Shown here: in pieces, positions 11,236-22,226 of the stretch
How positions within the stretch are numbered: the stretch's first letter is position 1
How the letters are laid out: each line of letters starts with the position of its first letter
Assembly: GCA_002917075.1 (NCBI GenBank)
Contig: NTMA01000016.1
Coordinates: 489,268-553,267, forward strand
Direction of reading: 5' to 3'
Origin: Hawksworthiomyces lignivorus
Lineage: Eukaryota; Ascomycota; Sordariomycetes; Ophiostomatales; Ophiostomataceae
Length of the DNA stretch: 64,000 nucleotides
Made by a program: the position numbers and the translations under genes
Notes under the pieces: generated by a model
Told to the model about the DNA's origin: nothing
The model's database searches: none
What the model saw: the letters and a program-made list of their open reading frames with translations, nothing else

Positions 11236-12611
11236 ATTTGGTTGACCTACGGAATCGCTGTAATGCAATAAACTATAGCGATTTCGTTGTAAAAATCTAT
11301 TTAAGCTTAATTTGAATAAAAACACAGCCTTGTGTAATAAATAGATTTCACACATATTCCGTGTATGTACGATCACAAGCTTATTTCTACATCAGGTTAA
11401 GTGTCTCTTTGAACTTCAAGACTTCTGTCGAATGAGGTAAGTGGAAGCCATTAGATGGATTAGAAGGTAGAAATCAGCCGCAGGGGCAGAAAACAGAAGC
11501 CCAAGCGTATCGTGGTTATACGGTATGGTCTCATTACTACGTACTCCATATTTTAAGTTGTATCTAATCTAATCTTACCTAGAGGACCTGAGGCCTTCGC
11601 CCTGGTACTACCGTATCCGTATGCATGGTTTTCTCTCTTTTTCAATTAACAGTCTGCATGATCTGAATTTAACAAAATGAAATAAGAGAGGGAATTGCAA
11701 TAACTAAGCATCAGACCAAGCCAATACATCTCTTTCGTCCAAATATATCTTGTTGCTTGTGGTCCTCTCTTTCGAAGAGGCGTATGGGTTCTCAGTACGA
11801 GCACTCGTACTTACAGTGACAGTGGAAGATAAACAGTCTAGCGCCTCTATAGCGTTCACGCCATGGTACAGCTGCAAGTAGTGACGTGATCATGCGTTAC
11901 GAAGCTAGCGAGAATAGCAACTATTGGATCATATGTGCAACTAGATCATGTCTGCGGCCGGATCATGCGTGCGGCACACTTCCTTTCTTGATATGATGTC
12001 CTTTTTATTTCATAATTATTTATTTCGTTCTTTGTCGTTCGGCAGTTTTGGACCTTTTTCCCCTTGGATCCGTACAATCAGGCCGTGCGGGGCTTGATTC
12101 GTGACACAGGGCACTATTCTGTCCTCGGGCTATTAGCCAATGATACCTTTAAGATTTTTCGCCGTCATGCACAATTCCCTTTGCTTCGTAGCGGCCATGC
12201 AGAAACCAGAAATTGTCCAATTTGATTCGCCCAGTACACCCTCTCTTTCCAATGGTATCCCACTGTCTGACAAGCTACCAGCTCTGTCTGGTTAGCCTTG
12301 TTGGTTATGTTGGTTAGGTTGGTTGGTTATGTTAGTCTTGCATGATAACTGGCTTCGTGCTTGCGTGTCAACCGCTGTCGACGATGGTTCTACAATGTCT
12401 TTGTAGTCGGTGTAACGCGATATTTTCCATTTTCTTACTTGGATATATATACGATGAGCCCGTCGCCATGCTTATCTTTCTTTCAGTCTCCGCTTCTTCT
12501 CTCCTCCCCCATTCCTTCTCTCCATCGTCCTATTTCACGCAGGCTCGCTCACTTACCATATGCTATCCTCTCATCTTATTATGAGATAATACTGTGAGCA
12601 GTCAATACTTG
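11236..12611. other. Gene-free spacer with a GGTTATG/GGTTAG repeat
   Basis: No gene is supportable between the metabolic cluster and the Ulp1-like gene. A short degenerate repeat of GTTGGTTA-like units is at about 12290-12336. C/T-rich DNA just before 12590 looks like a fungal promoter or leader. Confidence 0.55.
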
Positions 12612-13883
12612 ATGCAAATGGTGGCCGAGCTGATGCAGGGCACGATAGCGCTGCCAAAACCATACAAAGAGCAGGACCGAAAACTCTCTAGCCGTGAATG
12701 TACGCCAACTTCCATTTTAGATTTGGATATTATGCCCTGCATTACTGTAGCCACTCCTTGCACCGCTGCTTTAATGCCAGAGCCATCTCCCATGGTGGAC
12801 AACAACTGGTCCTTTTCCAGCCCAATAGAGTGGCCACCTGATGCTGGCGAGCGGACCAGTCTCCTTGCCGTAGGGGATGGGGGCGACTTGGACATGCTGG
12901 ATGATGAGGGTGTCCGCGGCGTTGAAGATAACCAATGTGTCCAAGATGAGCTAGGGAACATGAAATTATCCCAAGGCGTAGCAGCTCGGGCTTCTCGCGG
13001 CGGTGCCGCCGACACCATTCAGCGCCTGCAAAGAGGGAAGCTCAACGACCGGGATGTGTTTGCGGCTCTCAAAATCTTGGAAGCTCGCGGAAGGGGCGCC
13101 GTACTGGCTGTGGACCCACACTTTCTCAGCGAGTTGAAAGAGCGCGGCATCGAAGTCCCTGCGGCGGACAAAAAGCTCCCTGACTTTGCCGACTACAGAT
13201 ATGTGCTCTTCCCGGTCGAGCACGACGGGCACTGGTCGATCATCATCGTTTTCAATTACGGCCAGTTTGGCTTGTGCGTCGATCCCCGGGGCCAGGCGCA
13301 TCACGACTGCTCGGACCTGCTCGGAGTGTACTATGAGCACCTGGGACACAGACTCGGCGGCACGTATTGGCTGGACAAGCAAGTCATGGAGGCCGATGCC
13401 GCCGAGAGCGCCTTTTTTATCTTGACGTTTAGCGGCCGGTTTCTGACCGACCCGGGCCTGGCGCTGACCGCCGTCATGCTGGGGCATTCTAGTTTCCCGT
13501 GGGAGGCAAAGGCGCTCGGGTGGCGGCAGCGACTTCTCCAGTACCAAGTGCCCGCATTTTGGAAGGCCTGTAAGTATCTTCTGATTCTGTTTGGTGCGCC
13601 AGCTGCGGCATTTGCCTAATCGTCACCCATAGGTTGCGGCATCGCTTCAATCCCGCCTTTTGACCAGCCCCTCGACTCGGTCGACGCTTTACAAAATATG
13701 TGCCGCTGGCTAGCTAGCATCCGTGATGTCGTAGACTGCCTTCGACAAGAAAGTCCAGAAGATTTTGCAGAGATCAGAAGACTCCTCCCCCTCAAGAAGC
13801 TCCTCTCTTCGCTTCCGCTCCCCATCTCCATAGCAGCGCAAATTATTGGAGTGGAGGACGCTTCTAAGCGATCTAAGAAGTAG
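12612..13883 (+). CDS. Ulp1-like (C48) protease-fold protein, probably catalytically dead
   Basis: Two exons (12612-13569, 13633-13883) encode 402 residues. Residues 130-290 resemble the Ulp1/SENP fold: a leading LNDRDVFAALKIL segment, then VLFPVEHDGHWSIIIVFN with the expected His207-Trp208, then VDPRG with Asp224. At the place of the usual DCG nucleophile motif followed by a hydrophobic run, this protein has ESAFFILTF, so the Cys is replaced by Ser266. Active members remove SUMO or related modifiers; this one would not be a normal Cys protease. The first ATG in frame is used, but the frame is open 5' of it and an upstream exon is possible. The C-terminal quarter is Leu/Lys-rich with no recognised domain. 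Family call is moderate. Confidence 0.6.
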
Positions 13884-14323
13884 ATTGATCTACTTTACCG
13901 CGAGCGTGGGATGAGAAGGGCGTTTCCTTCCCTTCTTCTGATGATTTATGATTTTCTCCACAAACGTGCACGAATCAAAATGCTTGGGGTATAAGTTGTA
14001 TCCGGCCGCCATGTATATGCAATGAAATGTCAGCTGAGCATGGTATTGGATGTATAGCGTAGTGGAACGCCAATAAGCCTCCAGCCTTGCTCAATCGGGA
14101 GCAGGAAAAGGACGCTAGAGATGCTAGTGATAGATAGTTCTTATAGTTAGAGAAGAGAATTGACAAGAGCTGCTAATGCAGGAACATGTCTTTTTTAATT
14201 AGGTATCTTTGGCTTTGTCAAAATACTTTGCCAAGGGCAGGATGAGGTGGAAAGAAATGATATGAGAGTAGAATGGTTCATCATCACACCTCTACGTAAC
14301 GTACAAACAATAATACACTTTGC

Positions 14324-15622
14324 TCATTCTTGTGTGTCGAGCTCTTCATAGTCGGGGAGAGTCCATCCTTTCGCTTTCTCTTTCGAAAACCATCCGGCAA
14401 TGTCAAAGGGAAGGCGTGAGGCGATTGCCATTGTGCAGTATAAGAGTGCGACGCCGAGTGCTGACGACACCAGCATGGGGTGTTTAGCTTCTAGGACCCC
14501 TTCTTGGACGTGGTCCATAAACGGCCGGAACGCCTTGTCGTATGCTATGAGCGCGGCGGCGAGCCCATCTCCACCGTCGATCTGCCCGCTGCCGGCTTCC
14601 GCCTCGCAAACGCGCCTGCAGTGCTTTCCAATCTCGCCCGCCAATATGTAGGCACCCACCATGGCCGAGGTTGTGCCCATGCCCGTATTCGCGGAGGGGC
14701 AGTGTGCCGCGTCGCCGGCCAGCACTACCCGGCCCCGGGACCAGGCGTCCAGCTTCACGAGCCCCAGCCGCTCAAGGTAGAAGTCGTCAGCGTCCTGCAT
14801 CGCCGCTAGGATCGCCTCGGCCCGCCAGCCCTTCACCCCCCGGAAAATAGCGATGACGGCCGCCTTCTCCGCGGCGACGTCGCCGTGCCGCATCTGCAGC
14901 TGCTCAGCATCGACGACGAACAGCAGGTAGACCTGGAGGGTGCGGGGGCTGTGCCGCCGCGTCATGATGTAGCGGCATCTAGAGGCGACGTAGCTTGTGG
15001 CCTCGAAGCCCTCTCCTTCCTCTGCGGGCCACGGCAGCGTGAAATATGCTGTGTACTGGCCCCCCACAGGGTAGAAAGCATCTGCGGCATCCGGGCTGCG
15101 CAGCAACCGGCGGGTCCGGGACCACTGGCCGTCGGCACCGACCAGGAGATCGTACTGGTCGGTTGTGCCGTCGTCGAGCTGCACGGTGACGGCACTGCCG
15201 TCCGGCCGCTCTTCGAAGCGCACAACCGACGTCCCAAAGATGTACCTGGGCCGGTGCTGCTTGCCGCCCTGACGGAGGGCGGCGTCGCGCAGCAGGCGGC
15301 ACAGGTCGCCGCGCAGAATCTCAAAGTCGCTGGTGAAGCTCTGCACGCCCTCACCTGACGTGTTCGCAGGGAAGTAGGCCCAGCGCCGACCTGTGCCGTC
15401 CACGACTTGCTCGCCCGGCTCCGGCACGGACAGCGCGCGGAAGGCCTGCTCCAGCCCCATGCGCCGGAGCACCTCGATGCCGTCGCCGCGCAGGTCGACC
15501 TGCAGACCGCTCGTCCGCAGGACAGGAGAGCGCTCCACGACTGTAACGTCGTGGCCCAACTTGGCCAGCCAGAAGGCCAAGGCGTTGCCGGAGATGCCGG
15601 CGCCGCTAATAAGAACTTTCAT
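14324..15622 (-). CDS. FAD-dependent monooxygenase (PHBH/TetX-like group)
   Basis: Single exon, 432 residues. It shows the three FAD hydroxylase signatures: the N-terminal GAGISG Rossmann loop (residues 7-12), the DG motif VGADGQWSRTRR (about 156-167) and the GD motif GRVVLAGDAAHCPS (about 290-303). These enzymes hydroxylate aromatic or polyketide-like substrates using NAD(P)H and oxygen. A hydrophobic stretch near residue 390 (LVSSALGVALLYCTMAIASRL) may bind the membrane. No tailoring or backbone genes are adjacent, so a metabolite cluster is not supported. The coding GC is much higher than in the 2.8-11.2 kb cluster. Substrate unknown. Confidence 0.9.
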   Translation of the reverse strand: MKVLISGAGISGNALAFWLAKLGHDVTVVERSPVLRTSGLQVDLRGDGIEVLRRMGLEQAFRALSVPEPGEQVVDGTGRRWAYFPANTSGEGVQSFTSDFEILRGDLCRLLRDAALRQGGKQHRPRYIFGTSVVRFEERPDGSAVTVQLDDGTTDQYDLLVGADGQWSRTRRLLRSPDAADAFYPVGGQYTAYFTLPWPAEEGEGFEATSYVASRCRYIMTRRHSPRTLQVYLLFVVDAEQLQMRHGDVAAEKAAVIAIFRGVKGWRAEAILAAMQDADDFYLERLGLVKLDAWSRGRVVLAGDAAHCPSANTGMGTTSAMVGAYILAGEIGKHCRRVCEAEAGSGQIDGGDGLAAALIAYDKAFRPFMDHVQEGVLEAKHPMLVSSALGVALLYCTMAIASRLPFDIAGWFSKEKAKGWTLPDYEELDTQE

Positions 15623-16599
15623 CGAGAGTTGGCAGCCCTTCTTGCGTGTTGCCTATATTGCCAGCGCTTGTCGATGCCATGTTTAAGATTGATGGAGGGG
15701 TCTTTTTAGGTTTCGGGATTAAGTGTCCTGATAACAACTCAGGGAAGAGCTGTAATACAAGACAATAAGAATGAGTACCGAAAAGTCAATTAGACAGCAC
15801 CTTTATTGGCCGCACCCTACGATAAGCTCAGCGAATCTTTTCTAGATCTTCAGGGCTACACGAGAGACAAGGCTCTACGGAGTACGGTCCAGGAGGATAC
15901 ATACGATTTGCAGAATTCAGCGCCCAAAATACCTGCATGCAAAGATTAACACACACTTTTCCCCATATGACCGCTTACGTATTTCTTCAAGCCCTTCCTC
16001 TTGTTGCTTCCAATGCCTCTTGAAGGTCGATACGAGATGTGCGGGGCGGAATCTCCAGTGCACAAACTGCCATGAAGAACATATGGATGCACTTCAAAGT
16101 TGTGTACACACAATACTGAAAATACCCGTTTGTTCAGACGGCCAATTTGCGCATGGTTTTTCTTCTGCCGTAATTCTTACTGCTGAGATATTGAGAGGAA
16201 TGGGCATCGCCTCTTCCAATAGTATGGATGCTTTGTAAGCCTCTCAGGCTGTGAGAACGAGACCTTGATGGACACCTCCGGCGCTTTCTCTCTGCACGCA
16301 CACATATTCGCACACAAACACATACATGTATGTATAACACACTTATTCACAGACTGCATCTTAGGACCAGTCCACGTTGTATTCTCTAGAGAGAATGGCA
16401 CGCCTCAGCCAAGTACGAGACGATACTATGCTGAAAGAAGTCTTACGAGTGAGCATGCATGCTGTCACGGTCGTATCCTTCTCAAGATAAACCCCATTCC
16501 TGAAACTCCAGCTCACATGCAGGAAAATAAGAGCAAACAAAAAGCAATCCACAAATAGGTAAATCCCCTTGAAAAAAATAAATAGCTCGGCCGTTCTAC
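15623..16599. other. Intergenic region, no gene seen
   Basis: This is the upstream region of the monooxygenase (minus strand) and the downstream region of the zinc transporter (minus strand). A TACGGAGTA word, part of TACGGAGTACGG, lies at 15876-15887. Short frames carry no domain. Confidence 0.5.
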
Positions 16600-18477
16600 T
16601 CAGAAGTTGATGCTGGGCTTCGCGCCGTGGCCGCCGATGCTCACGGACGCGGACGACCCGGCAGCGGCGCGGCCGGCGTCGCACCAGCAATAGCCATCAC
16701 CGTCGCGCTCTATCTGGACGACGGCGTCGACGCCCTTTTCGAGCAGGTGGGCGCGGACACGGTCGCGCACGTCGTCGACGTCGGCACCGCGGACGGCGAC
16801 GACGTGGATGACACCAAGCAGGCGGTCTTCACCAGCGGCGCCGCTCTCGTCGCCGGCGCCGCGGTCGTCGAGCCAGAAGCGGGGCGCGGCATAGCTGGCG
16901 ACGCCGCGCAGGCCAGGGACGCCGGCGAGGGTCTCGCGCAGGGCGTACTCGACGGTGTCCGGGACGGTGAGCAGCAGGCGGCGGGCGGAGGAGGAGACGA
17001 GGGGCACGGCGGAGGCGAGGATCAGCACGGCGATGAGGAAGGAGGCCAGCGGGTCCCAGCCGGCCCAGGGCCACCAGCGCGTCAGCACGGTCGAGGCGAT
17101 GACGGCGGCGCTGCCTAGCGTGTCCGCCAGCACGTGCAGGTAGATGCCATACATGTTCTCGTTATCGTGACTGTGGCCGTGACTGTGGCCGTGGCTGTGG
17201 CCGTGGCCGTGGTCGTGACTGTGATCGTGGTCGTGGTGATCATGAGCATGGCTATGGCTGTGGCTATGGTCGTGATCGTGCCCGTCGTGGCAGTCGTGCT
17301 TCTTCGACAGCGCCGAGAAGTCGTCCGCGTGGCTGTGGCTGTGGCCGTGGCCGTGACTGTGTCCGTGGTGGTGGTGGCCAAACGACATCATGCCCACCAG
17401 GTTCACCAGCAGGCCCAGCGTGCTGACCACAAACAGCTCCCACAGCCGCTGCGTCTCGCGCCCGCCCAGCAGGCGCTCCGCCGCCTCGACCATGATCTCG
17501 ACGCTAATCAATCTGCAGAGTTTGTCTGTCAGCGTCTGTAGCAAGTTTTGCCCCATACAACTTGGCAGCAGCCAGCATGCACCTTCGTTACTCACATTAA
17601 AAAGATGCCGTTGGCAAACCCGCTCAGTGTCTCGATCTTGCCGAATCCGTAGGGGAACCGCTCGCTCGCCGGCCACTTGCTGGCCACCGCCGCGAACAGG
17701 CCCACAGCCAGGGCCACACAGTCGAAGAACATGTGGATGCTGTCGCTCAGCAGCCCGAGCGAGTCGGTAACGAAGCCGTAGAACGCCTGCACGAGCATGA
17801 ACGCAAAGTTGAGGCTGTTTGGGACGGAGAAAAAAGAAACGATAGGTTAGCACGTGGTTTCCCAGCCATGGCACATTCCAATGAGGGGCGTGGGGGAATG
17901 AAGAGGGGGAAGCATACCTCATGAAGTAAAATATCCGCCGGGAGTCTTTCTCCTTCATGATAGCGTGCAGAAGCGGCCACTGTGCCGTGTACTGTAGCAG
18001 GAAATCCGTGATCCGAGACTGCGCACCAGGCGTGACCTGCTCGAAGACCGTCGAGGCTTCCGGCGGTGTGTAGGCGGACTTGTCGAATGTTGCTTTTGTA
18101 GGTGTGTAGAGAGACTGCGCGGTTGACTTGATTTCGGACAGCGTGTCGCGGCTGTGGTCGTGGCCGTGATCATGGCTGTGGTCGTGGCTATGGCCCAGGT
18201 CGATGCTGTGAGTATGATCAGGGACGTAGCCGAAGCTGCCGTGCAGAGAAAGCCCCGAGCTGTTCTGCCTCCGGTTGTGCGACCGCACAGGGCCGCCATT
18301 GCTTCCTCCGCCGTTCAGGTAGCTCAGCGAGGGCGGCGAACGCCCATGCCCGAGAGACGACGAGTGGCTGTGGGTATGCGCATGCGAATGGGCGTGCGCG
18401 TGTTGTATGTAACCGGGAAAGTGGTTTTTCGATGGGGGAGATACCGACGACGGCAGGATGTAGGAAGACGACGCCAT
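16600..18477 (-). CDS. CDF zinc transporter (ZnT7/MSC2-like), His-rich
   Basis: Three exons (18477-17918, 17814-17596, 17503-16600) encode 560 residues. It is a cation diffusion facilitator that moves Zn2+ into the secretory pathway, probably at ER or Golgi. The paired metal sites are visible: SDSIHMFFD in TM2 and HVLADTLGS in TM5. Between TM4 and TM5 is a long HGHSHGHGHSHSH-type loop, and a second His-rich tract is near residues 25-45 and 90-115. Reading straight through the two introns would give a false 625-residue frame; the spliced junctions FYFM-SLNFAFML and ANGIFL-IVEIMVEA restore the family sequence. The C-terminal cytoplasmic domain runs to the end. It resembles the ZnT5/7-MSC2 subgroup, but is shorter than MSC2. 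Confidence 0.9.
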   Translation of the reverse strand: MASSSYILPSSVSPPSKNHFPGYIQHAHAHSHAHTHSHSSSLGHGRSPPSLSYLNGGGSNGGPVRSHNRRQNSSGLSLHGSFGYVPDHTHSIDLGHSHDHSHDHGHDHSRDTLSEIKSTAQSLYTPTKATFDKSAYTPPEASTVFEQVTPGAQSRITDFLLQYTAQWPLLHAIMKEKDSRRIFYFMRYASPSSFPHAPHWNVPWLGNHVLTYRFFFLRPKQPQLCVHARAGVLRLRYRLARAAERQHPHVLRLCGPGCGPVRGGGQQVAGERAVPLRIRQDRDTERVCQRHLFNVSNEGACWLLPSCMGQNLLQTLTDKLCRLISVEIMVEAAERLLGGRETQRLWELFVVSTLGLLVNLVGMMSFGHHHHGHSHGHGHSHSHADDFSALSKKHDCHDGHDHDHSHSHSHAHDHHDHDHSHDHGHGHSHGHSHGHSHDNENMYGIYLHVLADTLGSAAVIASTVLTRWWPWAGWDPLASFLIAVLILASAVPLVSSSARRLLLTVPDTVEYALRETLAGVPGLRGVASYAAPRFWLDDRGAGDESGAAGEDRLLGVIHVVAVRGADVDDVRDRVRAHLLEKGVDAVVQIERDGDGYCWCDAGRAAAGSSASVSIGGHGAKPSINF

Positions 18478-19749
18478 GGTCTGGAGGAACCCGGGAGGGT
18501 TGGGGAGAAACGGCGTTTAGTCCAATGAAGAAGCTAAACTCGAGAGAAGTCGCGGATGCGCAGTTGGGCGGGAAGGGGAAGAAGCGGATTAAGATGGGTT
18601 GAAGAGCGGCCGAGGAAGAGGAAAATCGCGATGTGCCGTTTTCTTTATCTCTTCCGGCTCCCCTTTTTATCGCTAGTACGTTTGACTTTCGCAGTCGCCA
18701 AGTGGGCTTACTGGAAACAGCGGCGATCAATGCTCTTCCCGGGCAGATTGCGCCCTTTTATCGAGAAGATGGCGATGCGAATCGTAGGAAGCAGAAAATG
18801 GGATGGCGGACAAACAAAGAAAAACAAAGCACCGAGTCATGCCCTCACTCACTCACTCACTCACTCGTATTGCCTACCATTATTTACTGCATGTTCCGTT
18901 GTGGCGCAACAGATCTCTTCTAGAGGGCCGCTACTCCAGAGGTACCTACGTCGTATTGTCTCCCTATCTCTCCGGCTCTCCTCTTTTGCTAATCCTCTTC
19001 TAGTTGAGCCCCTGGCGACGAGTGGATCCCTCCCAGGTCTCCCTGGCTCGCGCATAATTTCTTCTTCTTGCGGAGCATCGCAGCACCAGAATCCAGGTCT
19101 CAGCTAACCGCAACTATGATTGGCTCTGGCCATGTGAAAATCAGCGATGATGGTGGTCGTGGTGGTAGTAGCGGTTTGTGATCCCGTTGGGCGGGAATTA
19201 CAGTATTAAGACACCATTCTGCGTCATTACCGATAAGATGCGCAGCTATTAATTTATCCCATGCCAGAGAGCGGCTCTGGAGAGAACCAAAACAAGACCA
19301 GGCCTGGATCCATCCCAGAAACTGGCCAATCCAAACGCTGTCGTCACTCTAAAACCTTGCAGCCGCATTTGTGCCACCTGTTCAACAGCTCCAGCCAGCC
19401 TGTAGATGTCAATCAGTTTAGCGTCTCATCACTAACGACAGCATCAAATAAAATCCGTACCATTGAAACACACCGAAAGGGCATACGCACAGAAGCAACA
19501 GAGACAAATCTCGATCTTTTTTTTTTCTTTCCTTTTCTTTTGTCAGCGTTTACAAAGGTCGAACTCTGCGAGACTCAAACCACTGTCTAGCAGCTGTGGC
19601 CAGGTACGGCGCATCCCACATTCTCAAGAGCTTGAGAGCTTGTGAGCTGTGAGCTTGAGAGCTGAGAGCTTGAGAGCTGAGAGCCGCTCAGCTTGGGAAG
19701 AGAGGGAACTGGGCGATTCTGCGGCTTCACATTCACCTAGTCGCCCGCC
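18478..19749. other. Divergent intergenic region between zinc transporter and ALG1
   Basis: A 1.27-kb shared upstream region. It holds a (CTCA)n microsatellite at about 18844-18866, a T run near 19517 and a short tandem repeat just 5' of ALG1. No gene is supportable. Confidence 0.5.
19627..19692. repeat. Tandem repeat of GAGCTTGAGAGCT-like units
   Basis: At least four imperfect copies of AGAGCTTGAGAGCTG/GTGAGCT in 65 bp, ending about 60 bp before the ALG1 start. Each unit contains the AGCT palindrome, so the array can fold back. Confidence 0.7.
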
Positions 19750-21317
19750 ATGGTTCTCGGCTTCTCTCTAATCGGCGCTGTCCTGCTGGCCATCACCGTC
19801 GTGATGTTCCTGGCATGGCCAAGCCGGTTCCGCGGCAGTGGTCCGTTTATCCAAGTCCTCGTCCTCGGCGATGTTGGCCGCAGTCCACGCATGCAGTACC
19901 ATGCCCTCAGCATTGCCCAGCGTGGACACGTGCAGCTGATCGGATATTACGGTAGGCTTTTTTCTTTGTGTTCCCTTTCTTTTCTTTTTTTTAAAAACAA
20001 ATTCAGATGGAATGCGTCTCTCCCAACATCCCTTTCTCTTGTTCGAGAGCCGCTGTGGCTGAGACACTGCGCTTAGAATCCGACCTCCTCGAGGAACTGG
20101 CCAGCCACCCGCGGCTGACCAAGGTGCCCCTGCGCCTGGCGCCGGCGGCGCTGCGGCGGCTGCCGTTTGTAGTGGGCGGCCCGCTCAAGGTGCTGTGGCA
20201 GGTGGCGGACCTGGCGGTGGTGCTGTGCTACGGGACGCGGGCGGCGCGGTGGCTTGTGGTGCAAAACCCGCCGTCGATTCCGACGCTGGCGGTGGCCGGG
20301 GCGGCGTGCGCGCTGCGGGGCACGCGGCTGCTGATCGACTGGCACAACTACGGCTGGAGCATCCTGGCGGGCACGCGGGGCGCGGGCCACCCGTTTGTGG
20401 GCGCGGCCAAGGCGTACGAGGCGCGGGTGGGACGGGCGGCGGGCGACGCGCACCTGGCGGTGACGGCGGCCATGGCGGCGGAGCTGCGGCGGCCGCCGTA
20501 CCAGCTGGTGGGACGGGCGCCCGTGGCCGTGCTGCACGACCGCCCGGCGGCGCTGTTCCAGCCGGCGCCGCTGCCGTTCCCGCCGGCGGGGCGAGCGCGC
20601 GAGCTGGCCGCGATGCTAGGCGACGCCGCGCTGGAGCGGTACGTGGACGGCGACGGCGCGCGCGTGCTGGTCAGCAGCACGTCGTGGACGCCCGACGAGG
20701 ACTTTGAGCTGCTGCTAGACGCGCTGGTGCAGTACGTGCGCGACGTACCGTGCAGCACGAGCCCCGGTGCTGCCGGCACACGCCGCCGCCCCCCGCTCCT
20801 CGCCGTCATCACCGGCAAGGGCCCTCAGCGCGCCATGTACGAGAAAAAACTGGCAGCGCTGGCCGACGCCGGCCGCCTACCGCCCGCCGAGGTGCGCGTG
20901 CGCACCGCGTTCCTCTCCATGCGCGGCTACGCCCGCCTGCTCGCCCTCGCCGACCTCGGCGTCTGCCTGCACCGCTCCAGCTCCGGCGTCGACCTGCCCA
21001 TGAAGGTCGTCGACATGTTCGGCGCCGGCCTGCCCGTCGCCGCCTACGCCGGCTACGCCAGCTTCGCTGAGCTCGTCCGCGACGGCGTCAACGGCCGCGG
21101 CTTCACCACCGCTCCCGAGCTGGCCGAGCTGCTCGCGCGTCTGCTCGACGCGAGCCCGAGCGCCAGCAGCAGTGGGGCCCAGACAGAGCTGGCGAAGCTC
21201 CGCGCCAGCGCCCGCGAGGAGAGCAAGCTGCGGTGGGCAGAGGAGTGGAACCGCGTGGTGGCGCCGCTGCTGAACCTGTACGGCGAGCCGCCAAAGGGCA
21301 CATATGCTAAGGCTTAG
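19750..21317 (+). CDS. ALG1: Chitobiosyldiphosphodolichol beta-mannosyltransferase ALG1
   Basis: Two exons (19750-19951, 20077-21317) encode 480 residues. ALG1 adds the first mannose to GlcNAc2-PP-dolichol on the cytosolic ER face in N-glycan assembly. Residues 3-23 are the membrane anchor. VLGDVGRSPRMQYHALSIA, VQNPPSIPTLAVA, LLIDWHNYGWSILA, SSTSWTPDEDFELLLDAL, ITGKGPQ and HRSSSGVDLPMKVVDMFGAGLPV are all ALG1 hallmarks of this GT33 enzyme. The acceptor before 20077 was chosen because it gives YYESDLLEELASHPRL, whereas the earlier in-phase acceptor hits a stop. Exon 2 is extremely GC-rich, so large false frames occur on the other strand. Confidence 0.95.
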
Positions 21318-21627
21318 AACTGGATGGGGAACAGAAGTAAGCGCACAGAAAAATAGAAACAGCAACGACGAAAAATAATACAAATAGCAACCACATCGGT
21401 GACACAACGTGAAACTGCAAAAGTGGAAACGTAAATTATTCTAAAAAGCAGCCTCTGGATGCTCCCAATTGCGCCCTGCGTCATGCTTGGTATATATAAG
21501 TCTTCCTCCGCGGTGTTCTCCTATCTTCTCTATGTGATAGACACGCAAATATCTTCTTCTTTTCTTCACTTTCCATTTGAATTCTCTCTCTCTCACCTCC
21601 CACTGCCGCCACCCCACTGCCACCCCC

Positions 21628-22226
21628 TCATTCCTCCCCCAGGCTCTCCCGCACGCACTGCCGCACCCGCCGGCGGAAGTCCTTGTTGGCGCCCGCCTGC
21701 TCCTCACGCCACAACCGCGCCGCCTCCACGTTGGCCGGACTCTCGTCGTTGGGGCTCGCCAGTAGGCTGATGACGCTCAGTAGGATCGTCTCCGGCGTCT
21801 GCACGGGCGACCACCGCTCGCTGGCCGCCTCGTAGCCGTACCGGTCCTCCTCGGGCGGGTGCAGGATCGAGATGCACAGGTCGCCGTTGGGGTAGACGTT
21901 GGGGTGGAACGGGATCGGCGTCTGGAACGTGAGCTTGGGCGGCAGCAGCGGATACTCTGGTGGAAAGGTCAGGATGGCGCGGAAGTTGCCGCCTAGACGG
22001 TGCCGAGTTAGCAGGAGAGGCTTTAGAAAAAGGAAAAAAAGGGAAAATTAAGGTAGATTAGCGCACCACCGTAGTACTTGACATCGTCGCTGATCATCAG
22101 CATGACCTCCCACTGGAAGATGTTCGTGTCGTTGACGAGGCCGCAGGAGATGCCTGGGATGTCTTTGTCGCTCTGCATTTGCTTCAGCTGGCGGCGCAGC
22201 AGGCCGGCCGCGCCGGAATTTGCCAT
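21628..22226 (-). CDS. Ubiquitin-conjugating enzyme E2 (UBC7/UBE2G type)
   Basis: Two exons (22226-22067, 21992-21628) encode 174 residues. The E2 core is complete: the FPPEYPLLPPKL segment, the HPN motif (FHPNVYPNGD), the catalytic Cys in DLCISILH, and the acidic insert PPEEDRYGYEAASERWSPVQT that marks the UBC7/UBE2G subgroup used in ER-associated degradation. S. pombe Ubc15 is another possible orthologue. The intron falls after YYGG and the next exon restores GGNFRAILTF. Confidence 0.92.

Noticed and set aside
12290..12336. Telomere-like repeat
   Set aside because: Units are GTTGGTTA-like, not TTAGGG, and are irregular; no evidence of an interstitial telomere.
14885..15358. Plus-strand frame within the monooxygenase
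   Set aside because: The minus frame carries all three FAD motifs; the plus frame has none.
14324..18477. Secondary-metabolite cluster around the monooxygenase
   Set aside because: No polyketide synthase, peptide synthetase, terpene synthase or tailoring partner nearby; neighbours are a transporter for zinc and an Ulp1-like gene.
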